Shown here piece by piece: positions 7,864-13,914 of a stretch of DNA of 19,417 bases (positions within the stretch are counted from its first letter, which is position 1; the number at the start of each line of letters is the position of its first letter). The notes below the pieces were generated by a model. It had not been told where the DNA came from and did not search any database. It saw only the letters and a program-made list of their open reading frames with translations. The stretch covers positions 1-19,417 of the forward strand of contig JAISAF010000093.1 of NCBI GenBank assembly GCA_031266855.1, read 5' to 3'. The position numbers and the translations under genes were made by a program. Origin of the DNA: Spirochaetales bacterium. GTDB taxonomy: Bacteria > Spirochaetota > Spirochaetia > DTKZ01.

Positions 7864-8886
7864 TTACCCCCTCTTCTTCGCGGCTGTTTTTTTCGGCGAC
7901 GGTTTCTTTACAGCGGTTTTTTTCGCGACAGGCTTTTTGATCGGTTTTTTCTCCGCCGCTTTTTTTAGCGCCGGTTTCTTCGCCGCGGGCTTCTTTTCTG
8001 CCGCCTTCTTCACAGCCGGTTTTTTCACAGCGGATTTTGCCGCCTCTTTCTCAATGGCAAGAGCCGCGGCATCAAAATCCGCCTGAGCCTGCCTGAACTG
8101 CTCTTCCGTCAGGCTGCCGTTATGAAAAGCCGCCTTACCCTCGGCAAAGGAAAAACCCTTCCCCTTAACGGTATTCGCGATAATAACCGTGGGAACTCCC
8201 CTGACCTTTCCCGCCGCGTCCAGAGCCGCGACAATTTCCTCCATTTTGTGGCCATTTATCTTAATAACGTTCCAGCCAAAGGCTTTCCATTTTTTCTCAA
8301 TATCGGGAATCTCGAAAATCTCGCTCGTGGGGCCTGTAGCCTGAAGCTTGTTACAGTCAACGATGCCCGTCAGGTTATCAACCTTGAACTTCCAGGCCGC
8401 CATCGCCGCCTCCCAAAGCTGACCCTCGGAAAGCTCCCCGTCGCCCATAATCACATACACGCGGTTAGGCTTCTTATCCAGCCGGAGCGCCAGGGCCATG
8501 CCAACACCAATAGAAAGCCCCTGCCCTAGGGAGCCGGTTACAGCCTCGATACCAGGGATTTTCATATCAGGATGCCCCTGCAAAGTTCCCGCCAGGCTTT
8601 TAACCTTCGCGAACTCCGATTTGGGGAAATACCCCAACTCCGCAAGCGCCGCGTACTGAATAAGCACCGCGTGCCCCTTGCTCAAAAGAAAACGATCCCG
8701 GTTTTCGTCCTTTGGATTATTCCTGTTTACCTTCATCTTATGAAAGTAAAGGGCCGCCACGATCTCAGCCAGGGAACTTGAGCCTCCCAGGTGCCCGACC
8801 TTCCCAACACCGAGCATTTCAAGAAGATTCCGGCGGAGCTGGAGAGCGGTTTTTTTCAGCGACGTAATAGTACCTGTATCTGTCAT
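7864..8886 (-). CDS. Transketolase, N-terminal (thiamine diphosphate-binding) subunit with Lys/Ala/Pro-rich tail
   Basis: Residues 1-280 are a complete transketolase N-terminal domain: GHLGGSSSLAEI near 31, SKGHA at 69-73, GSLGQGLSIGVG at about 118-129, and the ThDP/metal motif GDGELSEGQLWEA starting at 148 and ending at the DCNKLQ segment. Normal N subunits stop near residue 275-285. Here about 60 further residues (281-340; DNA 7864-8046) are 23 Lys, one Arg and otherwise mostly Ala and Pro, in a loose pentad xAxKK/PAxKK pattern like the tails of histone H1-like bacterial proteins. GGAGG about eight bases before the ATG supports the start. It is the first structural gene after gntR, with 60 bases between. 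Confidence 0.93.
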   Translation of the reverse strand: MTDTGTITSLKKTALQLRRNLLEMLGVGKVGHLGGSSSLAEIVAALYFHKMKVNRNNPKDENRDRFLLSKGHAVLIQYAALAELGYFPKSEFAKVKSLAGTLQGHPDMKIPGIEAVTGSLGQGLSIGVGMALALRLDKKPNRVYVIMGDGELSEGQLWEAAMAAWKFKVDNLTGIVDCNKLQATGPTSEIFEIPDIEKKWKAFGWNVIKINGHKMEEIVAALDAAGKVRGVPTVIIANTVKGKGFSFAEGKAAFHNGSLTEEQFRQAQADFDAAALAIEKEAAKSAVKKPAVKKAAEKKPAAKKPALKKAAEKKPIKKPVAKKTAVKKPSPKKTAAKKRG

Positions 8887-8915
8887 TTCCTTACCTCCCC
8901 CATTTGGGTATTTTT

Positions 8916-8934
8916 ACGGCGGCCAGACCGCCGT
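8916..8934 (-). promoter_or_regulatory. GC-rich hairpin between gntR and the transketolase genes
   Basis: ACGGCGG / CCGCCGT with a CCAGA loop (plus-strand reading) lies 30 bases before the tktN start codon. In the transcribed minus direction it is followed by an A-rich stretch rather than a T-run. It is therefore not a standard terminator; mRNA processing or attenuation is possible. Confidence 0.4.
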
Positions 8935-8946
8935 TACAGAACGTTT

Positions 8947-9657
8947 TTATGGCTTTCCCCGCCCGGCCTGAAGCCGTTCGATGGTTCTGACAACATGTTC
9001 ATCCATCAGGCGGACAGCCTCCTTCGTATCCCGCGCCCTGATCGCGTCAAGAATTTTTTTATGGTACAAAAGGCCGTCACGGGGCCCCAGTGCCTGAACA
9101 ATGCCTGTCATCGATGCCGAAAGCGTACTTTTAATAATACTGTTCACCTTGATAAAAATCGGATTTTTCGCGGCCTTGGCTACCGCAAGATGAAAGTCCA
9201 GATCCGCCTCGGCAAAACGGCCGGGATCCGAAGAACAGCCCTTCATGACATTCAGAATGCGTTCCAGCTCGGCAATATCCGCGCCGGTTGCCCGTTGCAC
9301 AGCAAGCGCCACGGCCCCCGTATCCATGGATCTGCGATACTCAAGAACATGAAAAGCGCTGGTATGCTCCAGAACCAGCGCGGGAAAAAGCGCGTTCAAA
9401 TACAGATCCGGGGTAATCTCCTTAACAAAAGTGCCCTCCCCATGCCGCGTCTCCAAAAGCCCAAGCGTCACCAGCCTTTGCAGCCCCTCCCGAATGGAAA
9501 CCCTGCTTACCCCAAGGGAAGCGGCAAGCTCATTCTCCGACGGCAGCTTTTCCCCCGGCTTCCAGACACCCTTGATAACCTGTTCCTGAAACTGATCAAA
9601 CACCTGATCGCGGACACGGCTGCGCCGCACCGGCGTTAAAACGGCCTTCTGCTTCAT
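8947..9657 (-). CDS. GntR-family transcriptional regulator, FCD (FadR-type) subfamily
   Basis: A 236-residue regulator. Residues 12-80 form the winged helix-turn-helix with the GntR signature (GEKLPSENELAASLGVSRVS, then IREGLQRL and the wing RHGEGTFV). Residues 100-225 are an all-helical FCD effector domain; Asp152/154-x-x-His156 (DLDFHLA), His199 and His221 are placed to bind a metal and a small carboxylate or sugar-acid ligand. This subfamily usually represses catabolic genes for sugar acids and organic acids. It is the first gene of the minus-strand block, and its own promoter carries an inverted repeat. It probably controls itself and the transketolase/GarR/SDR genes. There is no ribosome site upstream: the predicted transcript starts only a few bases before the ATG. 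The effector is unknown. Confidence 0.92.
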   Translation of the reverse strand: MKQKAVLTPVRRSRVRDQVFDQFQEQVIKGVWKPGEKLPSENELAASLGVSRVSIREGLQRLVTLGLLETRHGEGTFVKEITPDLYLNALFPALVLEHTSAFHVLEYRRSMDTGAVALAVQRATGADIAELERILNVMKGCSSDPGRFAEADLDFHLAVAKAAKNPIFIKVNSIIKSTLSASMTGIVQALGPRDGLLYHKKILDAIRARDTKEAVRLMDEHVVRTIERLQAGRGKP

Positions 9658-9661
9658 GCGT

Positions 9662-9696
9662 GGTTGTATGATAACCTACATGCTACAACGCGTCAA
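9662..9696 (-). promoter_or_regulatory. Promoter and overlapping operator of gntR
   Basis: On the minus strand, TTGACG (9691-9696) and TATCAT (9668-9673) are separated by exactly 17 bases, close to the sigma-70 consensus. An imperfect palindrome, GGTTATCATACAACC (9662-9676), covers the -10 box and the expected start site. TTGTA/TACAA arms at 9665-9669 and 9685-9689 overlap it. A repressor bound here would block transcription, as expected for autoregulation. The start site should fall near 9661, four bases or so before the ATG at 9657. Confidence 0.7.
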
Positions 9697-9702
9697 GATG
9701 CC

Positions 9703-9805
9703 CGGGGCGCCTCCCCGCCGTTCCGGCGGGGCCGGGCTTTCCGCTCCAAGTCCTCGGCCCGCCTACGGCGGGCCTGTGGGCTTTCCGCTTCAATCCCTGG
9801 CGCGT
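9703..9805 (+). repeat. Family A palindromic repeat, copy A3
   Basis: Hairpin 1 is CCCCGCCG-TTC-CGGCGGGG (9713-9731). The linker GGGCTTTCCGCTCCAAGTCC follows, then hairpin 2 GGCCCGCC-TAC-GGCGGGCC (9756-9774), then GGGCTTTCCGCTTCAATCCC and GGCGC. Both hairpins differ completely in sequence from copy A2 while the linkers match. The flank CAGCTCAGA plus AAAGCCGAAGAC (to about 9832) resembles the flank of copy A6 and the start of family C. Confidence 0.9.
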
Positions 9806-9836
9806 GACAGCTCAGAACAAAGCCGAAGACGGCCTG

Positions 9837-10454
9837 TTATCGGCTCTCCGGCTTTTGTACACGGCATCTATTTATTATATCCTTTGTTTGCTCTGGAAAC
9901 TTTTGTGTAAGCCATTTCAGAATTTCCAGTTGGTCGCCGATTGTAGCACGGCGGACTTCTATCAAAAGTTTTTTGAGATCAGGGCGCATTAACGTAATGT
10001 TTGAGGCTCCTTCATTGCAGTTTGAACAAAGGGCGCGAAGGTTTGATGGCTCGTCAGTTCCGCCCATTGTTTTATCTATGATGTGACCGATTTGAAGCCT
10101 GATTTTCCGGCCTATGTGAAGCGGGTCAGGGTCTCCGGCGGCGACCCCACACATTTGGCAGGTGTAGCCATTCCGGTCAAGAACTTGGGCTCGAGTCTCT
10201 GCGGAAATGTCACGGGAAAAAGCGGGCTGCGGCTTGGGGTCTTCAAGAATATACTCGCCGGGCTTCAGTTCGCTCCGGTCATGGTGGGTTAAAATGCGAT
10301 AACCTTCCTCGTCACGCAATTCACGGACGCGCCGCGCCCATTCGGTTTGCCCGCCAGTTACTTCCCGTAGTTCGTAAGATCCTAACACCTGTCCAAGATG
10401 TGAGAGAAAGTAAGCGCGCAGTTTGTCCTTTGCATTTTCACCTTTTTTTGACAT
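9837..10454 (-). CDS. HNH endonuclease, probable type II restriction enzyme
   Basis: A 205-residue protein. Residues 10-75 look like a winged-helix DNA-binding region (LGQVLGSYELREVTGG, then WARRVRELRDEEGYRI). Residues 85-155 are a zinc-supported HNH domain: CysxxCys at 99-102, the catalytic His124 in IGHIID, Asn138 in SNLR, and CysxxCys at 143-146 in CSNCN. Its ATG overlaps the stop of the cytosine methyltransferase gene by one base (TAATG), so it can be made only after the protecting methyltransferase is translated. That arrangement is the reason for calling it the restriction partner rather than a homing or repair nuclease. The recognition site cannot be read from the sequence. Confidence 0.85.
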   Translation of the reverse strand: MSKKGENAKDKLRAYFLSHLGQVLGSYELREVTGGQTEWARRVRELRDEEGYRILTHHDRSELKPGEYILEDPKPQPAFSRDISAETRAQVLDRNGYTCQMCGVAAGDPDPLHIGRKIRLQIGHIIDKTMGGTDEPSNLRALCSNCNEGASNITLMRPDLKKLLIEVRRATIGDQLEILKWLTQKFPEQTKDIINRCRVQKPESR

Positions 10455-11431
10455 TATGCAAATTTTCTTTTTGGTAATTTATGTTCAATAAACGCGGCAT
10501 ATAATTCAAGCGCCTGTTTTATTTGCAATCCAACAGCTTCCGCAACAGGTGGAGGAAAAGCATTCCCAATTTGACGGTATTTATTTGTTTTGTTGCCGGT
10601 AAAAATCCAATCCGGCGGGAAACCCTGAATACGCGCAACCATTTCCACGGTCAAACGCGGTAAACCTTCAAAATCTTTTTCTGGCGCGTCATTGGCAATT
10701 CCCAAGCCGTCTACACCCAAAGATGCCCATGCCTTTCTAGCCCGTGTCGGTCCTAAATCCGGGCCTCCGTGTTTTTTACTTCCCCCGACTAGTGTCGGCG
10801 CAATATCGCAGGCTATTTTTTTCCATTGCTTTGCGCCTTTCCATCCATTTTTTGCTATTAAATTATATAATAATTCCCCGACAGTTGGCGGCGTTGTTTC
10901 TGATACATTTGGCCAAAAATAAAACGGCGCAAGTTCCTTTTTTAACGCCACAAAAACTACCCGTGGGCGTAATTGCGAAACGCCATAATCCGAAGCGTTT
11001 AATAATCGCCAATCAGCAGTATATCCTAAATTTTCCAACTGCCTGATAATTTCAGTGCGGTATTCATCAAAAATAGTATCTAATAGCCCGCGGACATTTT
11101 CCAGCATCACGGCTTTGGGTTGTAGTTCCGAGACAAGCCGTAAGGCTTCGGGGAACAAGTCCCGCTCGTCTTTTGAACCGAGCTGTTTTCCCGCCATGGA
11201 AAAAGGCGGACACGGCACCCCTCCCGCCAAAAGGTCAATTTCCACCGCTGGTTTTGGAGAATAATCCCTTATATCCCCTTCCACGACTTGCCATTGAGGA
11301 CGGTTAAAACAGAGCGTATTACAGGCATTGTGGTCGATTTCCAGTAATTCGATATGTTCAAAACCGGCTTTTTCCAGCCCTAAAGCCTGTCCGCCGGCTC
11401 CGGCGCATAGTTCTATGGAATAATAAGCCAT
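10454..11431 (-). CDS. DNA (cytosine-5) methyltransferase of a type II restriction-modification system
   Basis: A 325-residue C5 methyltransferase with motifs in canonical order. Motif I is ELCAGAGGQALG (7-18), and motif IV is GVPCPPFS with catalytic Cys74. Motif VI is ENVRG (111-115), motif VIII QLRPRVVF (153-160), a target-recognition region covers roughly 180-260, and motifs IX/X end with YRQIGNAFPPPVAEA. Methylation protects the host from the adjacent HNH nuclease. GAGGGG lies seven bases before the ATG. A promoter with 17-base spacing lies at 11450-11478. Base composition is visibly lower in GC than the metabolic operon next door, consistent with horizontal acquisition. Confidence 0.93.
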   Translation of the reverse strand: MAYYSIELCAGAGGQALGLEKAGFEHIELLEIDHNACNTLCFNRPQWQVVEGDIRDYSPKPAVEIDLLAGGVPCPPFSMAGKQLGSKDERDLFPEALRLVSELQPKAVMLENVRGLLDTIFDEYRTEIIRQLENLGYTADWRLLNASDYGVSQLRPRVVFVALKKELAPFYFWPNVSETTPPTVGELLYNLIAKNGWKGAKQWKKIACDIAPTLVGGSKKHGGPDLGPTRARKAWASLGVDGLGIANDAPEKDFEGLPRLTVEMVARIQGFPPDWIFTGNKTNKYRQIGNAFPPPVAEAVGLQIKQALELYAAFIEHKLPKRKFA

Positions 11432-11449
11432 TTTTACCCCTCATTCCAG

Positions 11450-11478
11450 AGTTTATCCTATGATAAAGGCTTTGTAAA
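11450..11478 (-). promoter_or_regulatory. Predicted promoter of the restriction-modification operon
   Basis: On the minus strand, TTTACA (11473-11478) and TAAACT (11450-11455) are 17 bases apart, upstream of the methyltransferase ATG at 11431. The start site would fall near 11443, just before or within the ribosome site region. Confidence 0.55.
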
Positions 11479-11488
11479 GTCCTGTGAA

Positions 11489-11510
11489 ACCGATCCAGGC
11501 AGGAATCGGT
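11489..11510. promoter_or_regulatory. Inverted repeat upstream of the restriction-modification promoter
   Basis: ACCGAT at 11489-11494 pairs with ATCGGT at 11505-11510, extended by CC/GG next to a one-base bulge. On the minus strand it is followed by TTTC. It could be a weak terminator for the DinB-like gene upstream or a control site for the methyltransferase promoter, whose -35 box is about ten bases away. Confidence 0.4.
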
Positions 11511-11558
11511 AAAATTGATTAATCCGGCAGCCTCGTTATACGACGCGGGGATGGGCTT

Positions 11559-11606
11559 CATTTATATCGAAACTATTCCCGAAGCCGCGGGGTTTCTGAA
11601 CGGCTC
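11559..11606 (-). repeat. Family D element, partial copy D3
   Basis: Read on the minus strand it keeps only the first hairpin, AGCCG / CGGCT (11601-11605 with 11583-11587) around a loop containing GAAACCCC, and the start of the next segment (GATATAAA). The stem differs from AGCUGU/ACAGCU in D1 and D2 but still pairs. It lies just beyond the 3' end of the DinB-like gene, and the rest of the element is not recognisable. A weak promoter-like pair, TTGCCA (11630-11635) and TAAATA (11607-11612), precedes it. Confidence 0.65.
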
Positions 11607-11620
11607 TATTTATTATTTTT

Positions 11621-12136
11621 CTATATCAGTGGCAATATATTATTATAATCGTTTTCTTTTCCTATCATTTCCAAATATACTGAAATCATTGCCCTATGGT
11701 GTGCTTCATGATTAAACATGTGCATGATCAATCCTTCCATTCTTTTTTCAAATGTTTTTTCCTCTGTGTTTTTATATTCCAGTATTTTATTTATATCTTC
11801 AACCGTTATTTCTTTTATAAAACTTATAATAATAGTATCTAATTCAGTCCTTTTTGATATATATTCATCTATTGTTAGAAATAATGTTTCTTGAAAACTA
11901 TATTTTTTATTAAAATAATTTTCATCCAGGCTGTCAAATTTTCTTAATTTTTTAAATCGATTTAGCCAATTATAATCAGCTATAAAAATATGCGAACATA
12001 ATTCATGGATTGATTTAAAATATCCCTTAAAAGGCTTATTCCATTCTTCTTCGGAAATTGTTTTTACTATGTTATTCATTTTCTCATTGGCCGCTTTATT
12101 ATATTTTGCCAAAAGTGAAAAATTATACTGTTCCAT
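11621..12136 (-). CDS. DinB/YfiT-like four-helix-bundle protein, AT-rich
   Basis: The ATG at 12136 is chosen because GGAGG lies five bases upstream; ATGs at 12139 and 12148 are too close to or overlap the ribosome site, and an open frame to 12220 merely reads through repeat D1. The 171-residue product is helical. It has the metal-binding pattern of the DinB superfamily: His49 in LCSHIFIADYNWLNR, and His143 and His147 in NHEAHHR, followed by a YLEMIG helix end. Members are metal-dependent thiol transferases or proteins of unknown role, often stress related. The substrate is unknown. The gene is far more AT-rich than its neighbours and uses A/T-ending codons, so it is probably acquired. It has a strong promoter at 12288-12316 and an unusually structured 5' leader formed by D1. 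Confidence 0.85.
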   Translation of the reverse strand: MEQYNFSLLAKYNKAANEKMNNIVKTISEEEWNKPFKGYFKSIHELCSHIFIADYNWLNRFKKLRKFDSLDENYFNKKYSFQETLFLTIDEYISKRTELDTIIISFIKEITVEDINKILEYKNTEEKTFEKRMEGLIMHMFNHEAHHRAMISVYLEMIGKENDYNNILPLI

Positions 12137-12152
12137 CATGTCCTCCATTGAT

Positions 12153-12280
12153 ATTAGACTTGTTCGATAACCTTCCGGTTCTCTCACAAGTCTGGCGAAT
12201 TTGCCGCAAGATGGCGGCAAATTCGGCTGTTTTTATATTAAAACCGTTCCCTAAGCTGTGGGGTTTCTAAACAGCTCTAT
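12153..12280 (-). ncRNA. Family D structured element D1, the 5' leader of the DinB-like mRNA
   Basis: Read on the minus strand there are three hairpins. The first is AGCUGU/ACAGCU (12254-12276) with loop UUAGAAACCCC. The second is CGAATTTGCCGC/GCGGCAAATTCG (12196-12225). The third, 12157-12193, has an 8-bp stem AGACUUGU/ACAAGUCU, then GAGAG opposite AUCGA (G.A, A.G, G-C, A-U, G.A), then AACC/GGUU closed by GGAA, a GNRA-type loop. The predicted start site of the gene (near 12281) coincides with the start of the element, and GGAGG follows 5 bases after its end. A near-identical copy is D2. Confidence 0.65.
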
Positions 12281-12287
12281 TCTGTTA

Positions 12288-12316
12288 ATTTTATATACAT
12301 ATTTTCATCCTGTCAA
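12288..12316 (-). promoter_or_regulatory. Predicted promoter of the DinB-like gene
   Basis: On the minus strand, TTGACA (12311-12316) and TAAAAT (12288-12293) are separated by exactly 17 bases, nearly a perfect sigma-70 match. Transcription would start near 12281 and run through the D1 element into the gene. Confidence 0.75.
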
Positions 12317-12446
12317 CATCTTTTTTGTATCTACGGCAAATTCAAAAAAATGGCGCATAACTATTCATATACGAAAACCTCTTCGCGGTATAGTATGCGG
12401 CCGGTATATCCCCGCGCCGCGCGGGGCGGCCCGCGGCAATTCCGGG

Positions 12447-12585
12447 GCACATAATTGCCTTTGGCAATTATGTGCGGATAACCCGGCGGTCGCAAATTTG
12501 TTCTTACAAAATTGCGTGGTTTGCCACCAGGAACAGCGCGTTACGCGCTGTGCACGTCTTTATCACTACCGGCTGTCGCCACCAC
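12447..12585 (+). repeat. Family B palindromic repeat, copy B1
   Basis: A 13-bp perfect hairpin (GCACATAATTGCC, 12447-12459, with 12463-12475) is followed by a near-perfect one (GCAAATTTGT / ACAAAATTGC, 12492-12515). Next come a conserved GTGGTTT linker, an 8-bp perfect hairpin (ACAGCGCG-TTA-CGCGCTGT, 12533-12551), and the conserved segment TATCACTACCGGCTGTCGCC. Linkers match copy B2; hairpin arms do not. Confidence 0.8.
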
Positions 12586-12621
12586 GATTACAGCCCGCGG
12601 TTACGCATGCAGGGTTGGAAC

Positions 12622-12658
12622 CAGGCCCGCAAAATCGCGTGGCGATTTTGCGGGCCTG
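12622..12658. repeat. Perfect 17-bp inverted repeat with 3-nt loop
   Basis: CAGGCCCGCAAAATCGC (12622-12638), loop GTG, and its exact complement (12642-12658). It lies between B1 and A4 and is the longest perfect hairpin in the window. No T-run follows on either side. Confidence 0.9.
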
Positions 12659-12687
12659 TGTTTACGGCCCAGGTCAGCCGCTGGGCG

Positions 12688-12799
12688 GCGCAAGGGATTG
12701 GAGGGATGCGCAGCAGCCACGGCGCGGAGCGCCGGGGCCGGAGCGGTAGCGGAGTCCCGGAAAGCCCGGTTTGCGGCGTTTTACGCCGCAAATGCGCCC
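12688..12799 (-). repeat. Family A palindromic repeat, divergent copy A4
   Basis: Read on the minus strand it opens with GGGCGCA, hairpin TTTGCGGCG/CGCCGCAAA (12770-12792), then CCGGGCTTTCCG, and ends with CAATCCCTTGCGC and CCCAGCGGCTGACC. The middle is replaced by a GC-rich segment with a GGCGCTCCGCGCC hairpin. It faces copy B1 in the opposite orientation. Confidence 0.7.
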
Positions 12800-12939
12800 A
12801 AATTCCGAATTATAAATGAGTTGTTGAACAGGCTGGCTATAGCGGAATTTTTATGCTGAAAAAAGTAAACGTCGGCGCCCCGGTAAACAGGCTTATAGTT
12901 GTTGTTTTATTTGCGCGAATCCATTAATCTTAGGATGGT

Positions 12940-13914
12940 ATGTTTCCCCGAGATGCCCTTATCCTTGCCCCTATGGCGGCGCTGACGACTCCCGCGCTGC
13001 GCTGGCTTGTAAAAGACTTCGGCGGCTGCGATGTGTATTTTACCGAAATGATAAGCTGCGCGGCCCTTTTGCAACGCGGCCCGTATGAGGATTCCTACAT
13101 TAACCCCGAACCCGAACCGGATAAACTTGTGTACCAGCTTGTTGGCTCGGACATTGAAAAAGCCGCCGCCGCCGCGGAGTTTCTGGACGAAAGGCCGGGA
13201 CTCGGCGTTGATTTCAATATGGGATGCAGCGCCCCTGAAATCGTCAGGGCAAACGCGGGAGTAGCGTGGATGAAGGATCCCCGGCGCGCGCGGAGCCTTG
13301 CCGCGGCCCTGCGGAAAAGGCTGAAAACCAAAACCCTGTCGGTAAAACTCCGCGCGGGATACGAGGACAACTTTGAATATCTGTCCGCGTTTTGCCGGGG
13401 GCTTGCGGAAGAAGGCGTTGATTTTATAAGCCTTCATCCCCGCATAAAAAAGGAAAAATTCAGCCGCCTGGCGCGCTGGGACTATGTCGCGGCCCTAAAG
13501 GAAATTCTCCCCATACCCCTTATCGGCAACGGGGATGTAAAAACCTTCGCCAGTTGGGCAGACAAAAAAGAACGCTATGGTTCCGGCGGCATTATGATAG
13601 GACGCGCGGCGGCCCGCGCTCCCTGGTTTTTCGCGTTCCTGCGGCAGAAGGAGAAAGACCCGGCTTTTCAGATGACGGTGGATCTTGAGGCTGTCGCGGA
13701 GAGGTTTCTGGATCTTTTGCCGCGTTTCCAGCCGGAGGATTTTCTGAAAAGCCGGGCGCAGAGATTTTTTTTCTGGTTTTGCCGGAATTTGGCATTTGGA
13801 CATGGCCTTTTTGTGTCGATTAATAACTGTAAGAATTTTGAAACAATAAAGAAAACAGTTTTGGACTACTTCGTACAGTATCCTGAAATGAGATATAAAA
13901 CAGAGAAGAACTAA
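12940..13914 (+). CDS. tRNA-dihydrouridine synthase (Dus family)
   Basis: A 324-residue flavoenzyme that reduces uridine to dihydrouridine in tRNA with NADPH. The FMN-binding TIM-barrel motifs are visible in order: ILAPMAALTTPALR at the N-terminus, TEMISC, YQLVG, DFNMGCSAPEIVRANAGVAW with the catalytic Cys, SVKLRAGY, SLHPR, LIGNGDV and GIMIGRAA. The C-terminal 80 residues form the helical tRNA-binding domain. The usual HGRT segment is HPRIKKEK here and the catalytic Cys is followed by SAP rather than P, so the protein is a divergent member. AGGA lies five bases before the ATG. Its stop overlaps the next start by one base (TAATG), so the peptidase gene is translationally coupled. Confidence 0.9.
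   Translation: MFPRDALILAPMAALTTPALRWLVKDFGGCDVYFTEMISCAALLQRGPYEDSYINPEPEPDKLVYQLVGSDIEKAAAAAEFLDERPGLGVDFNMGCSAPEIVRANAGVAWMKDPRRARSLAAALRKRLKTKTLSVKLRAGYEDNFEYLSAFCRGLAEEGVDFISLHPRIKKEKFSRLARWDYVAALKEILPIPLIGNGDVKTFASWADKKERYGSGGIMIGRAAARAPWFFAFLRQKEKDPAFQMTVDLEAVAERFLDLLPRFQPEDFLKSRAQRFFFWFCRNLAFGHGLFVSINNCKNFETIKKTVLDYFVQYPEMRYKTEKN

Larger units (their letters stand above)
12317..12939. other. Long repeat-rich gap between the DinB-like gene and dus
   Basis: No convincing gene is seen in these 623 bases. They hold a family B element, a 17-bp perfect palindrome and a divergent family A copy, listed separately. Open frames on both strands are read through hairpins and lack ribosome sites. 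The 12800-12939 stretch is AT-richer and probably carries the dus promoter, but no box pair is convincing. Confidence 0.6.

Noticed and set aside
8916..8934. Hairpin between gntR and tktN as a rho-independent terminator
   Set aside because: In the direction of transcription it is followed by A residues, not a T-run.
12853..12927. 24-codon hydrophobic peptide frame (MLKKVNVGAPVNRLIVVVLF...) just before dus
   Set aside because: No ribosome site, no known family, and too short to support from sequence alone.
12207..12939. Several overlapping open frames of 60-160 codons in the gap before dus
   Set aside because: They run through perfect hairpins and repeat linkers, lack ribosome sites and have no protein-like pattern.
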